Source: an uncultured Verrucomicrobia subdivision 3 bacterium (GTDB lineage: Bacteria; Verrucomicrobiota; Verrucomicrobiia; Limisphaerales; UBA11358). Taken from it: a DNA stretch of 45,358 bases. A program made the translations under genes and the position numbers. This document shows, piece after piece, positions 18,601 through 26,074 of this stretch. Every line of letters begins with the position of its first letter. Position 1 is the first letter of the stretch. Location: positions 1 to 45,358 of the forward strand of contig CAIQKM010000189.1 of assembly GCA_903872345.1 (NCBI GenBank). Reading direction: 5' to 3'. The notes beneath the pieces were generated by a model. The model searched no databases, was not told the DNA's origin, and worked only from the letters and a program-made list of their open reading frames with translations.

Positions 18601-18716
18601 ACACCAACCGCACCATGTTCTACCTAGAACGCTGCCTTTCCTGCGCCCCCGACCCCGCCACCCGCTCAAAAGTAAAGTCCACCCTGCAAGCCTTGGCCCT
18701 GCGCGACCAAGACTGA
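15627..18716 (+). CDS. DUF2723-like membrane protein with TPR domain
   Basis: This 1029-residue protein starts with GTG at 15627, supported by AGGAGG (15615-15620) six bases upstream, the best ribosome site in the window. About 55 polar residues lead into a multi-pass membrane domain to about residue 490. It resembles DUF2723, a family related to GT-C fold protein O-mannosyltransferases (FWREATAGTGAMLDLLMLA and the following helices). The second half is soluble with repeated TPR-like helices (VELQRSGHLAEAGRRFEQA, YQAVESSGEESFQANYGLAR) and a Pro/Ser-rich linker near residue 870. DUF2723-TPR proteins are common in Verrucomicrobia and Bacteroidota and may glycosylate envelope proteins; activity here is unproven. 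It is flanked by long intergenic DNA and is probably monocistronic. Confidence 0.8.
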   Translation: MIDSSPDIPETRHSPRVKGASINRRGSQRRPAIRHERMPAPAPRSNYTPVKLSRWQRFLPVIIGWAAFLIYSVTLCRGISLTNLPLTSALAGWHVSPVTGQPVLWLVTAPFRCLPPEWVPIAVNLSSAIWAATSLALLTRSVQLLPLNRLRVQRMFLTGHSGRFLRPEAWLAPVLSALACGLSFSFWREATAGTGAMLDLLMLAATLWSLLEYQTSRKRIWLSRAALIWGLTMAENWAALLTLPLLILSAALFTFTHYLAFRNAIRRHPGSHLQAAALFQIRYRRRLQFGRWLIAGLSVSAFPPLFNWLSPGIHWSLAHGVMESLRALKQTYTLAYWDYRVSTLDTILLLATACVGLTLPLLLKLKREPSYQSSVQGRLHLLGLHLFFALCLAGCLWQTLEPAIGPQAILQKTLNLATPLTGLMYINALCIGYLAAHFLLIYGADLAAIRWLNGEFKPPPFLPQGSRFITLPAMVILPLALGSLLVVRSLPAITRPNRLALVAYGRQILQSLPADGGLVLTEDPVKCEVLQGAASQLDSNRWQAADTSQLWSPDYRRHLRLTPATVPADNDNPGEAGLFSWLSNLQSSQPVYYLPTGFGNLLEWFLPEPGVFGQALHPALATRPGAPKLTPAAFASGEQFWNGIWLSTLAACRVPEGLFPANGRWEDKLHLRTLPDEQSHLLLEWYSAALNTWGVELQRSGHLAEAGRRFEQASYLNPDNFIARINLATSHALLSGRPITFAGSSGIIGQLNDSRQLLRALPRYGPVDDPLFCCLLGSIFTHQKMERQAVEQLQRARELSPTAFAPGILLAELYAGTGQSAELRSTLDQLKSLAASQPQNQALADRLEQFETRIKSRPQTGDDTSPAASPHLNPAPVALENDFQYCIARSNFAGAMQAISRQLVRNPGDLKARVNQAGVFILMGQLTNGLNSLNEILATTNLPLARLDRASVWLKLGNLAAAEHDYQAVESSGEESFQANYGLARVAQTRHDTNRTMFYLERCLSCAPDPATRSKVKSTLQALALRDQD

Positions 18717-18904
18717 CCTGCCAGCATTCTTCCCCGTACCAGCGCCGCGAACAAGTTGTTTTCCCATTCACCGGTCAGCCGGAGACGGCCGGCCGCCTCT
18801 GGCGTCAAGCTGTCATTTCGCCGTGCGGTTTTTCTTTGCCTCGCCCCCCCTGATAATTGTAATAATAAGGTCCCTTAAATCCGCGGGTTTGAAAATATAA
18901 AATC

Positions 18905-19360
18905 ATGCACGAAATATTATTAATGATCCACGTCCTGCTGGGCGTGTCCTGCATGGTGGCGACCGTCTGGCTGTTCGTGGATGTCCTCCACGCCAGCGCC
19001 GCCAACCAGAAACGCATCACCCTGCTGAGCCGGTTTATCGCCCTCGCCATGTGGCTCGCCTTTCTGGTCGCGGGCTATTGGTATGTGAAGCTGTACCCGG
19101 CCGACAAAGCGATCATCCTCAAAGGCCCCTGGCCGTTCGCCCACAGCTTCTTCATGGAGACCAAAGAACACTTGGTCATCCTGCTGCTCTTGCTGACCAC
19201 CTATCTGCCGATTGTGGCAGCCAATCAACTCGCCCAAAATAAAGACGCCCGCAAACTCACCCTCTGGGTCGCCGCCCTGATCGTTCTGCTCGCCCTCGGC
19301 ATGGAAGGCGAAGGCGCCGTCATCGCCATGGGTGTCAAAGTTGCCTTGCTGGCTCGTTAA
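18905..19360 (+). CDS. Small four-helix membrane protein, unknown function
   Basis: The 151-residue protein has about four membrane segments (near residues 4-30, 45-62, 88-106 and 118-148). Histidines occur at residue 2, in helix 1 (MIHVLLG), after it (VLHAS), and in the conserved-looking loop FAHSFFMETKEH. This pattern could fit a metal or haem site, but I do not recognise the family. The next gene, also a small membrane protein, starts 7 bases after the stop, so the two form a unit. The upstream 188 bases are AT-rich close to the ATG and probably contain the promoter. Confidence 0.75.
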   Translation: MHEILLMIHVLLGVSCMVATVWLFVDVLHASAANQKRITLLSRFIALAMWLAFLVAGYWYVKLYPADKAIILKGPWPFAHSFFMETKEHLVILLLLLTTYLPIVAANQLAQNKDARKLTLWVAALIVLLALGMEGEGAVIAMGVKVALLAR

Positions 19361-19367
19361 CCCCAAA

Positions 19368-19694
19368 ATGCATATGGAAAATTCCACCAGCTCCAAATAC
19401 ACCAACTCCTTCGGCGTGGCCCTGGCCGTAACCAGCGTGGTTAACGCCCTGCTCGTCGTGGTCAAAGAAAAAAGCCCCGCCGTGCAGGCCGCCATGAAAA
19501 GCCTCACCGGCCATCACTGGATCACCCACGCCACCGTCATCGTGCTGCTCTTTTTCATTTTGGGCGGCATCCTGTCCCAGACCAACGGCGGTAAGGGGAT
19601 GAAATTGTCCATCCGTTCCCTCATTGGCACCGTGGTGGGTGGCGTAGCCCTGGCCGCGCTCATTATCACCGGATTCTATCTCGTGGCCGATTAA
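19368..19694 (+). CDS. Small three-helix membrane protein, unknown function
   Basis: As drawn the protein has 108 residues from ATG at 19368 (a second ATG lies at 19374). About three membrane helices are present, near residues 14-33, 53-72 and 86-106, with a polar loop containing TGHHWITH between the first two. A longer frame from 19332 overlaps the previous gene and is unlikely. It appears to be a conserved hypothetical protein, with no named function that I can support. It is tightly coupled to the preceding four-helix protein, so the two may form one membrane complex. Confidence 0.7.
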   Translation: MHMENSTSSKYTNSFGVALAVTSVVNALLVVVKEKSPAVQAAMKSLTGHHWITHATVIVLLFFILGGILSQTNGGKGMKLSIRSLIGTVVGGVALAALIITGFYLVAD

Positions 19695-19708
19695 CCGCCC
19701 GTTTACCC

Positions 19709-19785
19709 GTAGCAGCCGACGTGAGGAGGCTCAAATATCTATGAAAACGTTTATTTATTCAGTGCCTCCTCACGTCGGCTCCTAC
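19709..19785. repeat. Long-arm hairpin repeat (GTAGSAGCCGACGTGAGGAGGC)
   Basis: Two 22-base arms (19709-19730 and 19764-19785) are reverse complements at 21 of 22 positions around a 33-base AT-rich loop. Only the fifth base of the left arm breaks pairing. It sits between the small membrane genes and the barrel gene. Arms this long exceed a typical terminator and there is no T-run. It looks like a palindromic mobile or REP-type repeat. Confidence 0.7.
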
Positions 19786-19829
19786 ATCACCAGTGATTTA
19801 ACCAGCGGTTAAACTCTCCGTCCATCACC

Positions 19830-20615
19830 ATGCACTCTCAACGATTTTTCCCGCTCGGCACCGGCCTTCTGTTGGCCGCCACCCTGTTCGCCCTCAAAAC
19901 CTATGGCGGTCCGCCCTTTTTGACCGATGACCCCGAGCCGGTGGATTACCAGCATTGGGAATTTTACGTCGCTTCCATCGACTCCAAAACCGCCGGCGAC
20001 TGGTCCGGCACCGCCCCGCATGTGGAGCTGAATTACGGCGTCGTGCCGAACGTTCAACTGCACCTCATCACTCCGCTCGCCTACGACGCCCCCGCCGGCG
20101 ACCATTCCCATTATGGTTACGGCGACACCGAACTGGGCGTGAAATTCCGTTTCCTTCAGGAATCCGACAAGCTGCCGCAGGCCGGCATTTTCCCTCTGGT
20201 CGAACTTCCCTCCGGCCGCGCCGCCGATGGTCTGGGCAATGGCCGCGCCCAATTATTCCTGCCCCTCTGGCTGCAAAAAAGCTGGGGCTCGTGGACCGCC
20301 TATGGCGGCGGCGGCTACGGTTTCAATGCCGGGGCCGGCAACCAAAACTGGAACTTTGTGGGCGCCGTTCTGCAAAAACAAGTGTTCACCAACACCCTCG
20401 TCGGCGCGGAAATCTACCATCAAACCGCCCAACAGATCGGCGGTCGCGACAACACCGCCTTTAATATCGGCACCGTCATTGACTTTACCGAACAACACCA
20501 CCTGCTGTTCTCCGTCGGCCGCTCCATTGACGGCCCCGTGGATTTTCAATGCTACATTGCCTGGCAGTTCACGTTCGATAACAGCCTGTTCCACTTCTGG
20601 AACAAACTTCAGTAG
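19830..20615 (+). CDS. Putative outer-membrane beta-barrel transporter-like protein
   Basis: The 261-residue protein has an N-terminal signal peptide (MHSQRFFPLGTGLLLAATLF, then ALKTYG). The opening GPPFLTDDPEPVDYQHWEFY is typical of the barrel proteins grouped with the phenol-degradation MetA-like family. The rest alternates short amphipathic strands (VELNYGVVPNVQLHLITPL, GDTELGVKFRFLQ, LVGAEIYHQTAQQIGG) and ends in hydrophobic/aromatic positions (CYIAWQFTF). It is probably an outer-membrane protein; cargo is unknown. It lies downstream of two small membrane genes but is separated from them by a long hairpin repeat, so co-transcription is uncertain. It converges on gnd. Confidence 0.7.
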   Translation: MHSQRFFPLGTGLLLAATLFALKTYGGPPFLTDDPEPVDYQHWEFYVASIDSKTAGDWSGTAPHVELNYGVVPNVQLHLITPLAYDAPAGDHSHYGYGDTELGVKFRFLQESDKLPQAGIFPLVELPSGRAADGLGNGRAQLFLPLWLQKSWGSWTAYGGGGYGFNAGAGNQNWNFVGAVLQKQVFTNTLVGAEIYHQTAQQIGGRDNTAFNIGTVIDFTEQHHLLFSVGRSIDGPVDFQCYIAWQFTFDNSLFHFWNKLQ

Positions 20616-20661
20616 GGGGTGCTTTTCTGCTGTTTTCCCAGCCTCCCACCCGCTTCCCCTC

Positions 20662-20740
20662 CTCTCCGCGCACCTCCGCGTCCTCGGCGACTCCGCGTTC
20701 ATCACCTTCCCCATTCGTGTGTATTTGTGTCCATTCGTGG
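20662..20740. repeat. CTCCGCG periodic repeat and CCATTCGTG direct repeat
   Basis: Bases 20662-20700 are a run of CTCCGCG-like units, related to the pair at 27391-27428 and 27487-27524. They are followed by CCATTCGTG twice (20711-20719 and 20731-20739). Both families are, from memory, common short intergenic repeats in several phyla. They fill the gap between two convergent genes. Confidence 0.5.
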
Positions 20741-20742
20741 TG

Positions 20743-20770
20743 AAAAAAAAGGCGCGGATTGCTCCGCGCC
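20743..20770 (-). terminator. Rho-independent terminator of gnd
   Basis: GGCGCGGA (20751-20758) and TCCGCGCC (20763-20770) pair perfectly around a 4-base loop. Read on the minus strand, the stem is followed by a run of eight T (20743-20750). It lies 32 bases beyond the gnd stop. The plus-strand side lacks a comparable T-run. Confidence 0.85.
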
Positions 20771-20801
20771 TTAAATGATTGATCCGTAACTTTCCGGCTA
20801 A

Positions 20802-22274
20802 TTACACCGTGTACGTGCTGCTGGAGGTCGTGCCGCCGCGGCCGGTCCAGTTGGTGTGGAAGAATTCGCCACGGGGTTTGTCCACGCGTTCGTAAGTGTG
20901 GGCGCCGAAATAATCGCGCTGGGCCTGGAGCAGGTTCGCGGGCAGCACGGCCGAGCGGTATTGATCGTAGAACGCCAGCGCGGTGCTGAAGGCGGGCACG
21001 GGAATGCCCTTCTTGGCGGCGGTGGACACGATGTTGCGCCAGCCCTTTTGCGATTTCTTGATCTCGCCGCGGAAATAGTCGTCCAGCAGCAGATTCGCCA
21101 GCTTGGGATTGTTATCGTAGGCTTCCTTGATCTTGCCCAGGAAGGCGCTCCGGATGATACAGCCGCCACGCCACATCAAAGCGATGCCGCCGTAGTTCAG
21201 GTTCCAGCCGTAATCTTTGCCGGCCGTGCGCATGAGCATATAGCCCTGGGCATAGCTGACAATCTTGGAGGCGTAGAGCGCGCTCATGATGTCGGCAATG
21301 AAAGCCTTTTTCTTCTCGGGATTGGAGGCAATGCTGGTCAGCGCGGGGCGCGGACCCTTGAGCTTGCGGGAGGCTTTTACACGTTCGTCCTTCAGCGCGG
21401 AGACGCAGCGGGAATAAACGGCCTCGGCCATGAGGGTGATCGGAATGCCCAAGTCCTGGGAATTGATGACCGTCCATTTGCCGGTGCCCTTCTGGCCGGC
21501 GGTGTCGAGAATCTTGTCCACGAGCGGCGAACCGTCCTCGTCCTTCTTGGCGAGGATGTCGCGGGTGATTTCGATCAGGTAGGAATCAAGTTCGCCCTTG
21601 TTCCATTCGGCAAAAACGGTGTGCATCTCGTCGGCGCTCAGGCCGAGGCCGTTTTTCATGATGTTGTAGGCTTCGCAGATGAGCTGCATGTCGCCGTACT
21701 CAATGCCGTTGTGAACCATCTTGACGTAATGACCCGCGCCGCCTTCGCCCACCCAGTCGCAGCAGGGCACGCCGCCCTCAACCTTGGCGGAAACCGCCTG
21801 GAAAATTTCCTTCACAAACGGCCAGGCCGCCGGCGAACCGCCGGGCATGATGCTCGGGCCGTTGCGCGCGCCTTCTTCCCCGCCGGAAACACCGGTGCCG
21901 ATGTACAGCAGACCTTTGCTCTCGACGTATTTCTGGCGGCGGTTGGTGTCGTCAAAAAGGGAGTTGCCGCCGTCAATGATGATGTCGCCGGGTTCAAGGA
22001 ACGGGATGAGCTGTTCGATGAATTCGTCCACCGGCTTGCCGGCCTTGACGAGCATCATCACGCGACGCGGACGCTTGAGCTTGGCCACCATTTCCTGGAT
22101 GGAATGGGCGCCGAGCACCTTGGTGCCCTTGGCTTCATTGGCCAGGAAATGATCCACCTTCTCGGTGGTCCGGTTGTAGGCCACGACGGTGAAGCCGTGG
22201 TCGTTCATGTTAAGAATGAGGTTCTGACCCATCACGGCCAGACCAATCAGTGCGATATCGCCTTGTGGTTCCAT
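20802..22274 (-). CDS. gnd: 6-phosphogluconate dehydrogenase, decarboxylating
   Basis: This enzyme converts 6-phosphogluconate to ribulose 5-phosphate and CO2 with NADP in the oxidative pentose phosphate pathway. The 490-residue length matches the long, homodimeric form. Seen directly: the dinucleotide fold IALIGLAVMGQN at residues 7-18, substrate motif DGGNSLF, the signature GGEEGARNGPSIMPGG, the active-site lysine segment KMVHNGIEYGDMQ, and the C-terminal HTNWTGRGG tail. ATG at 22274 begins directly before the Rossmann strand; an upstream TTG adds only seven residues. It is monocistronic, with its own terminator. It has no obvious tie to the neighbouring genes, but would provide NADPH and pentose phosphates from imported sugar. 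Confidence 0.97.
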   Translation of the reverse strand: MEPQGDIALIGLAVMGQNLILNMNDHGFTVVAYNRTTEKVDHFLANEAKGTKVLGAHSIQEMVAKLKRPRRVMMLVKAGKPVDEFIEQLIPFLEPGDIIIDGGNSLFDDTNRRQKYVESKGLLYIGTGVSGGEEGARNGPSIMPGGSPAAWPFVKEIFQAVSAKVEGGVPCCDWVGEGGAGHYVKMVHNGIEYGDMQLICEAYNIMKNGLGLSADEMHTVFAEWNKGELDSYLIEITRDILAKKDEDGSPLVDKILDTAGQKGTGKWTVINSQDLGIPITLMAEAVYSRCVSALKDERVKASRKLKGPRPALTSIASNPEKKKAFIADIMSALYASKIVSYAQGYMLMRTAGKDYGWNLNYGGIALMWRGGCIIRSAFLGKIKEAYDNNPKLANLLLDDYFRGEIKKSQKGWRNIVSTAAKKGIPVPAFSTALAFYDQYRSAVLPANLLQAQRDYFGAHTYERVDKPRGEFFHTNWTGRGGTTSSSTYTV

Positions 22275-22634
22275 ATATATGAATTCAAAATACAAAATGC
22301 AGCGTCAGCGGCGAGCAAAATCCTCGGGCAAAAAGAGCCGCCAAACCGCCCAGAAAAGCTTTTGGCAAAAAAAGACCGGTTTTGGAAGGATGAAAAACCA
22401 GAGGATCCGGTTACTTCGCACCTGTCATTTTGATAGAACGGACGCCTAAAGCCGGCGGCGAAGCCCACTCGCTGCACCGGGCGGCGGGGCGGGAGCTCCG
22501 CCTCACCATACTGGCGAAATGGCCGGGGAATTTTGGTGGTGGTTTTCGGGGGGTTGATTGGATTGATTCCAGCCCCCCGAATGTGGGATACCGCCGCAAA
22601 TCCAATCTGCTAAATTTCGCCCGCCACCAAGGCT
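22275..22634. other. Divergent intergenic region between gnd and DUF3472 gene
   Basis: This 360-base region must hold promoters for both divergent genes. No convincing -35/-10 pair stands out. The notable structure is a hairpin near the right end, described separately. Confidence 0.5.
22545..22581. promoter_or_regulatory. GC-rich hairpin upstream of DUF3472 gene
   Basis: TTCGGGGGG (22545-22553) and CCCCCCGAA (22573-22581) are perfect 9-bp arms around a 19-base loop containing GATT repeats. The stem ends 53 bases before the start codon. It could be a leader structure, an operator or a repeat remnant; there is no T-run. Confidence 0.4.
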
Positions 22635-25202
22635 ATGAATATCCAATCCATGCTTATCCGCCACCTGCTGGGCTTGCTCGCCATCGCCAGCCTTTTCTCC
22701 ACCTCCGTGCGGGCCGAATACTCCTACTTCAGCGATGTCGCGAAAGGCTCCGACATCGTGGTCAAGGAAGTTCGCTGGCCCTATTGGTATGGCTATTATA
22801 ATACTTGGTGGAGCCAGACTTGGATCAGCAGCGAAGGCACCAGCGGCTATTTCTACAACGGTCTCGCCCTGCCCAATCCCAATGAACCCAGCCCCGTCAC
22901 CAAAAAGCACGTGATCAACTGGAGCTTCTGGCCGCTCAGTCATCCCGTCAATATCTCGGACACCATCGCCTCGGTTTACACCAGTTCCAATACCTTCGCC
23001 ATGCAAACCATTGGCGAAGGCACCATTCTCGGTTCGCCCGGCCTCTACACCGGCTGGCAGACCAATGTCTGGTACCGCATGGTCCTTCGCACTTGGCGGC
23101 CGCTCGACGGCACCCCTCATCTCGGCTACGCCGGCACCTGGATGCGCGACCCCGTCGGCGGCATCTGGCATCACATGGCCTCCGTGCAACTGCCATTTTC
23201 CGTCATCGGCGTGAGCGGCTCCATGGGCTTCCAGGAAAACGTCGCCGGCGACCAGCCTCAGCGCACTGATTATCGCGGCTCCTATTACCACTACAACGGC
23301 GCGTGGCACAGCTCCACCAACTTTCATATCTTCGTCCACAGCCCCAGCGCCATTGAAAACACCGGGTTGATCGAATCCAACTCCGCCGTCTTCTACGAAA
23401 CCTGCAAAACCAACGGCGTTTACAAAGGTGAATTCACCGTCGGCCAGACCTCGCCCACCCTGCATCTCACCCAGCCCGAGCAGCAACCTTTGGACCCCAT
23501 CCTCGTCACCAACCATAAAGCCACCGTTGCCGGCGACCAACTCCTCGTCCAATGGGAAATCCCGCCCACCGGCTCGCCCCAATTTGCCTATCAAATTGAC
23601 GTCTTCACCAACGCCGACTGCACCGGCCCCGTCGTGGCCACCGCCTACGACATCGCCCCGGAAGCCCGCCAAAAGCTGCTCACCATCGGTCAGGTCTCCA
23701 CCCCGGTTGCCCGGCTGACCATCATTGACCTTTTCGACCAGACAAATGCGCCGATCATTCTGACTCCGGCCACCGCCACCCTTCAGGCCGCCTCGCCCGT
23801 CACCGGCACGGTGAACGGCCTCAACTTCGCCTACTATCAATCCGCCACCGCCCATGATAACGACAACGAAATCAACTGGTCCACCATGCCGGACTTCGCC
23901 GCCCTCACCCCCGTTTCCTCCGGTGCCGTGAACGGCCTCGACCTCACGCCCCGGCAACGCCGCAACGGTTACGCCTTCAATTATTCCGGCTACCTAAAAG
24001 TGGATGCCGCCGGCCTCTACGCCTTTACTCTCAATTCCGACAGCGGCAGCAAGCTCTACCTCGACGGCCAGTTGGTCGTGGATAACGATGGCGACCACAG
24101 CCCGCGCGACCTGAGCGGCTGGATCGGTTTGGCCGCCGGCTTCCATTCCCTGAACGTCCAATACTATCTGGACACCCAGCCCTCGCTCTATAGTGGCCGC
24201 ACTTATTTCGACCGCCTCACCCTGTCCAGCGAAGGCCCCGGGCACCCGCTCGCCAAAATTCCCGACAGCGCCTATTACCGCGTGCCCGCCGCCGGCGAAC
24301 CGACTGTCACCCTGTCATCCCCGGGAGCCGATTCTACCGTCTCCGGCGCCAATGTGCCGCTCGCCGCCTCGATAACCGCCAACGGTAATACCCTCAACCA
24401 AGTGCAGTATTATCTCGGCGACACCTGCTGGACCCAGTCCACCAATCCCCCCTTCAGCCTGGCTTCCTTTTTCTGGGCCAGTCCCACCAACAACCTGCGT
24501 GCCCGGCTGATTTATAACATCACCAACAGCCTCGATTCGGCGGTACAGCAGGTCGCCACCACCAACATGACCCTCGCCCCCTGGCAATTCTCCCAGATCT
24601 TCTACCACCAACATCCCAATGGTGCCCGCAGCCAAAACGACACCTTCTCGCTCATCGGTGACGGCGTAAACCTGCTCTGCCGCCCCGTCAACGGCGACTG
24701 CACCTTCACCGCTCATCTCGCCGCCCTGCCCGGCAATCAGCCGGCGCCCGATGGTATCACGCCCGATTACGACTGGCAGGCCGGCATCATCCTGCGCGGA
24801 TCAACCAACATGACCCCCGGCTACCCGCTCGGTTGCGCCCCCCGCGCCCAAGGTGTCTCCACCAGCGCCCCCTTTGCGGCCGTCCTCGGCAACGTCGGCG
24901 GTGAAACCTATTACCAGAACGAGCACATGCACAACGGCGGGGGCGGCTATCACTCCGGAGACCTTGGCGGCCAGAAATGGTTCCGCCTCCAGCGCACCGG
25001 CAACACCTTTGTCAGCTCGGTCTCCGGCGACGGTACGTCTTGGACCACCGTCAACACCACCAACTTGCCGGACTTTGGACCCGCCTTTTACGCCGGCTTC
25101 TTCACCTACGCCGGCCCCTCCGCTAACCCCAACATCCACTGGGCCAGCTTCGACCACGTCACCCTCACCGGCACGCCGGCCGATCCGTCCGACCCCAAAT
25201 AA
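22635..25202 (+). CDS. Secreted DUF3472-PA14 multidomain protein
   Basis: This 855-residue protein has a signal peptide (MNIQSMLIRHLLGLLAIASL, cut near VRA). Residues about 28-290 match DUF3472, found in secreted carbohydrate-associated proteins (GWQTNVWYRMVLRTWRP). Residues about 390-540 look like a PA14 sugar-binding domain (YAFNYSGYLKVDAAGLYAF, SDSGSKLYLDGQLVVDNDG). An immunoglobulin-like segment follows (TVTLSSPGADSTVSGANVPL). The last 200 residues resemble a DUF1349/concanavalin-like sandwich (DYDWQAGIILRGS, KWFRLQRTGNTF, AGFFTYAG). No catalytic signature is recognisable, so carbohydrate binding is the safest prediction. ATG at 22635 has AAGG just upstream. A long-arm palindromic repeat follows it. 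Confidence 0.85.
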   Translation: MNIQSMLIRHLLGLLAIASLFSTSVRAEYSYFSDVAKGSDIVVKEVRWPYWYGYYNTWWSQTWISSEGTSGYFYNGLALPNPNEPSPVTKKHVINWSFWPLSHPVNISDTIASVYTSSNTFAMQTIGEGTILGSPGLYTGWQTNVWYRMVLRTWRPLDGTPHLGYAGTWMRDPVGGIWHHMASVQLPFSVIGVSGSMGFQENVAGDQPQRTDYRGSYYHYNGAWHSSTNFHIFVHSPSAIENTGLIESNSAVFYETCKTNGVYKGEFTVGQTSPTLHLTQPEQQPLDPILVTNHKATVAGDQLLVQWEIPPTGSPQFAYQIDVFTNADCTGPVVATAYDIAPEARQKLLTIGQVSTPVARLTIIDLFDQTNAPIILTPATATLQAASPVTGTVNGLNFAYYQSATAHDNDNEINWSTMPDFAALTPVSSGAVNGLDLTPRQRRNGYAFNYSGYLKVDAAGLYAFTLNSDSGSKLYLDGQLVVDNDGDHSPRDLSGWIGLAAGFHSLNVQYYLDTQPSLYSGRTYFDRLTLSSEGPGHPLAKIPDSAYYRVPAAGEPTVTLSSPGADSTVSGANVPLAASITANGNTLNQVQYYLGDTCWTQSTNPPFSLASFFWASPTNNLRARLIYNITNSLDSAVQQVATTNMTLAPWQFSQIFYHQHPNGARSQNDTFSLIGDGVNLLCRPVNGDCTFTAHLAALPGNQPAPDGITPDYDWQAGIILRGSTNMTPGYPLGCAPRAQGVSTSAPFAAVLGNVGGETYYQNEHMHNGGGGYHSGDLGGQKWFRLQRTGNTFVSSVSGDGTSWTTVNTTNLPDFGPAFYAGFFTYAGPSANPNIHWASFDHVTLTGTPADPSDPK

Positions 25203-25257
25203 GTTAGAAATTGGCCTGCCGCCTTTGAGGATCAGAGGTACATCCCGATACTGCCTC

Positions 25258-25401
25258 GGAGCGCGGCTGTCTCAGCCGCAGCGCGTGGCCAGGCCTGATG
25301 GCGGCGAAGTTCGCGCGCATGGTGTTGGCGGAACGGCGAGGTGCTAAAAGTTCAACCCGGCCATGCTTGGCGGCATGCTGCGGCTGGGACAGCCGCGCTC
25401 C
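25258..25401. repeat. Long-arm palindromic repeat (GGAGCGCGGCTGTCYCAGCCGCAGC)
   Basis: The 374-base gap between the DUF3472 and pseudopilin genes contains two 25-base arms (25258-25282 and 25377-25401) that pair at 24 of 25 positions, the exception being a G-U type wobble. Each arm is itself partly palindromic (GCGGCTG/CAGCCGC). The 94-base interior has no recognised protein. This is a large foldback element of the REP or miniature-transposon kind. The remaining bases (25402-25576) show only an AT-rich approach to the next start. Confidence 0.7.
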
Positions 25402-25576
25402 CGCCAGTTGGCAATCGGCGGGGCAGTGTTAGGATGTGCCCGGTGATTAGAGCCTACAACATTTCCCCTTGGCCTTTGGTGGCGCAACGGATAAATTTGC
25501 CGGGTCGCCGGCGGAATGAAATTGTCTGCAACTTTGCCCCGGCGCAGGTGTTTTAATTTTAAACAGGCATTGATTT

Positions 25577-25945
25577 ATGAAAATGAAATTGCAAGCAACT
25601 CGCAACCGCCGCCAGTTTGGTTTCACCCTCGTTGAAATCATGGTGGTTATCGCCATCATCGGCATGTTGATGGGTGTCGCCACTCTCGGCATCAGTCACG
25701 CCATCAAAAGCTCCAAACAGAACATCTGCAACATGAACATCGAGGCCATCGAACAGGCCAAGCAAATGTGGTCGCTGGAAAACAAGAAAGGCGACAACGA
25801 CACCGCCGGCGAAGACGACCTCAAGGTCCATCTCAAGAACAGCGTGTTCCCCACCTGCCCCTCCGGCGGCACTTACACCATCAACGCCAACAACGTCCGC
25901 GCCACCTGCTCGGTTCATGCGCAGACCGCCGCCGCCACGCCCTGA
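25577..25945 (+). CDS. Type II secretion-like pseudopilin
   Basis: The 122-residue protein has a canonical type IV prepilin leader: basic residues 1-14, the cleavage site G15/F16, then FTLVEIMVVIAIIGMLMGVA with the required glutamate at +5 (E20). After removal of the short leader by prepilin peptidase the helix would anchor in the membrane or pack into a pseudopilus. The C-terminal part has MNIEAIEQAKQMW and two cysteines in CPSGGTYTINANNVRATC, a pattern common in Verrucomicrobia/Lentisphaerae pseudopilins and possibly disulfide-bonded. No secretion ATPase or secretin gene is nearby, so this is one of the dispersed single pseudopilins. A clear terminator follows, and a diverged copy lies immediately downstream. 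Confidence 0.92.
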   Translation: MKMKLQATRNRRQFGFTLVEIMVVIAIIGMLMGVATLGISHAIKSSKQNICNMNIEAIEQAKQMWSLENKKGDNDTAGEDDLKVHLKNSVFPTCPSGGTYTINANNVRATCSVHAQTAAATP

Positions 25946-25966
25946 CCTCCGACTGCATTTTCCCGG

Positions 25967-25997
25967 CGCAATCGCAACCTGCGATTGCGTCTTTTTT
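25967..25997 (+). terminator. Rho-independent terminator after pseudopilin
   Basis: CGCAATCGCA (25967-25976) and TGCGATTGCG (25980-25989) pair perfectly around a 3-base loop and are followed by TCTTTTTT. It begins 22 bases after the pseudopilin stop and separates it from its paralogue. Confidence 0.88.
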
Positions 25998-26074
25998 ATG
26001 TCTAGCTGTCGCCATGGCATTGGGCGGTAAAAAGTTCTGCGAAACTTTTCCCAGCCTAGTTTGTTGATACGCTT

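Noticed and set aside
20856..22433. 525-codon open frame opposite gnd
   Set aside because: It is the antisense shadow of an unmistakable gnd gene; composition is Gly/Ala/Val/His-biased and no family matches.
25341..25556. 71-codon plus-strand frame before the pseudopilin
   Set aside because: It is formed by the foldback repeat and has no protein signature.
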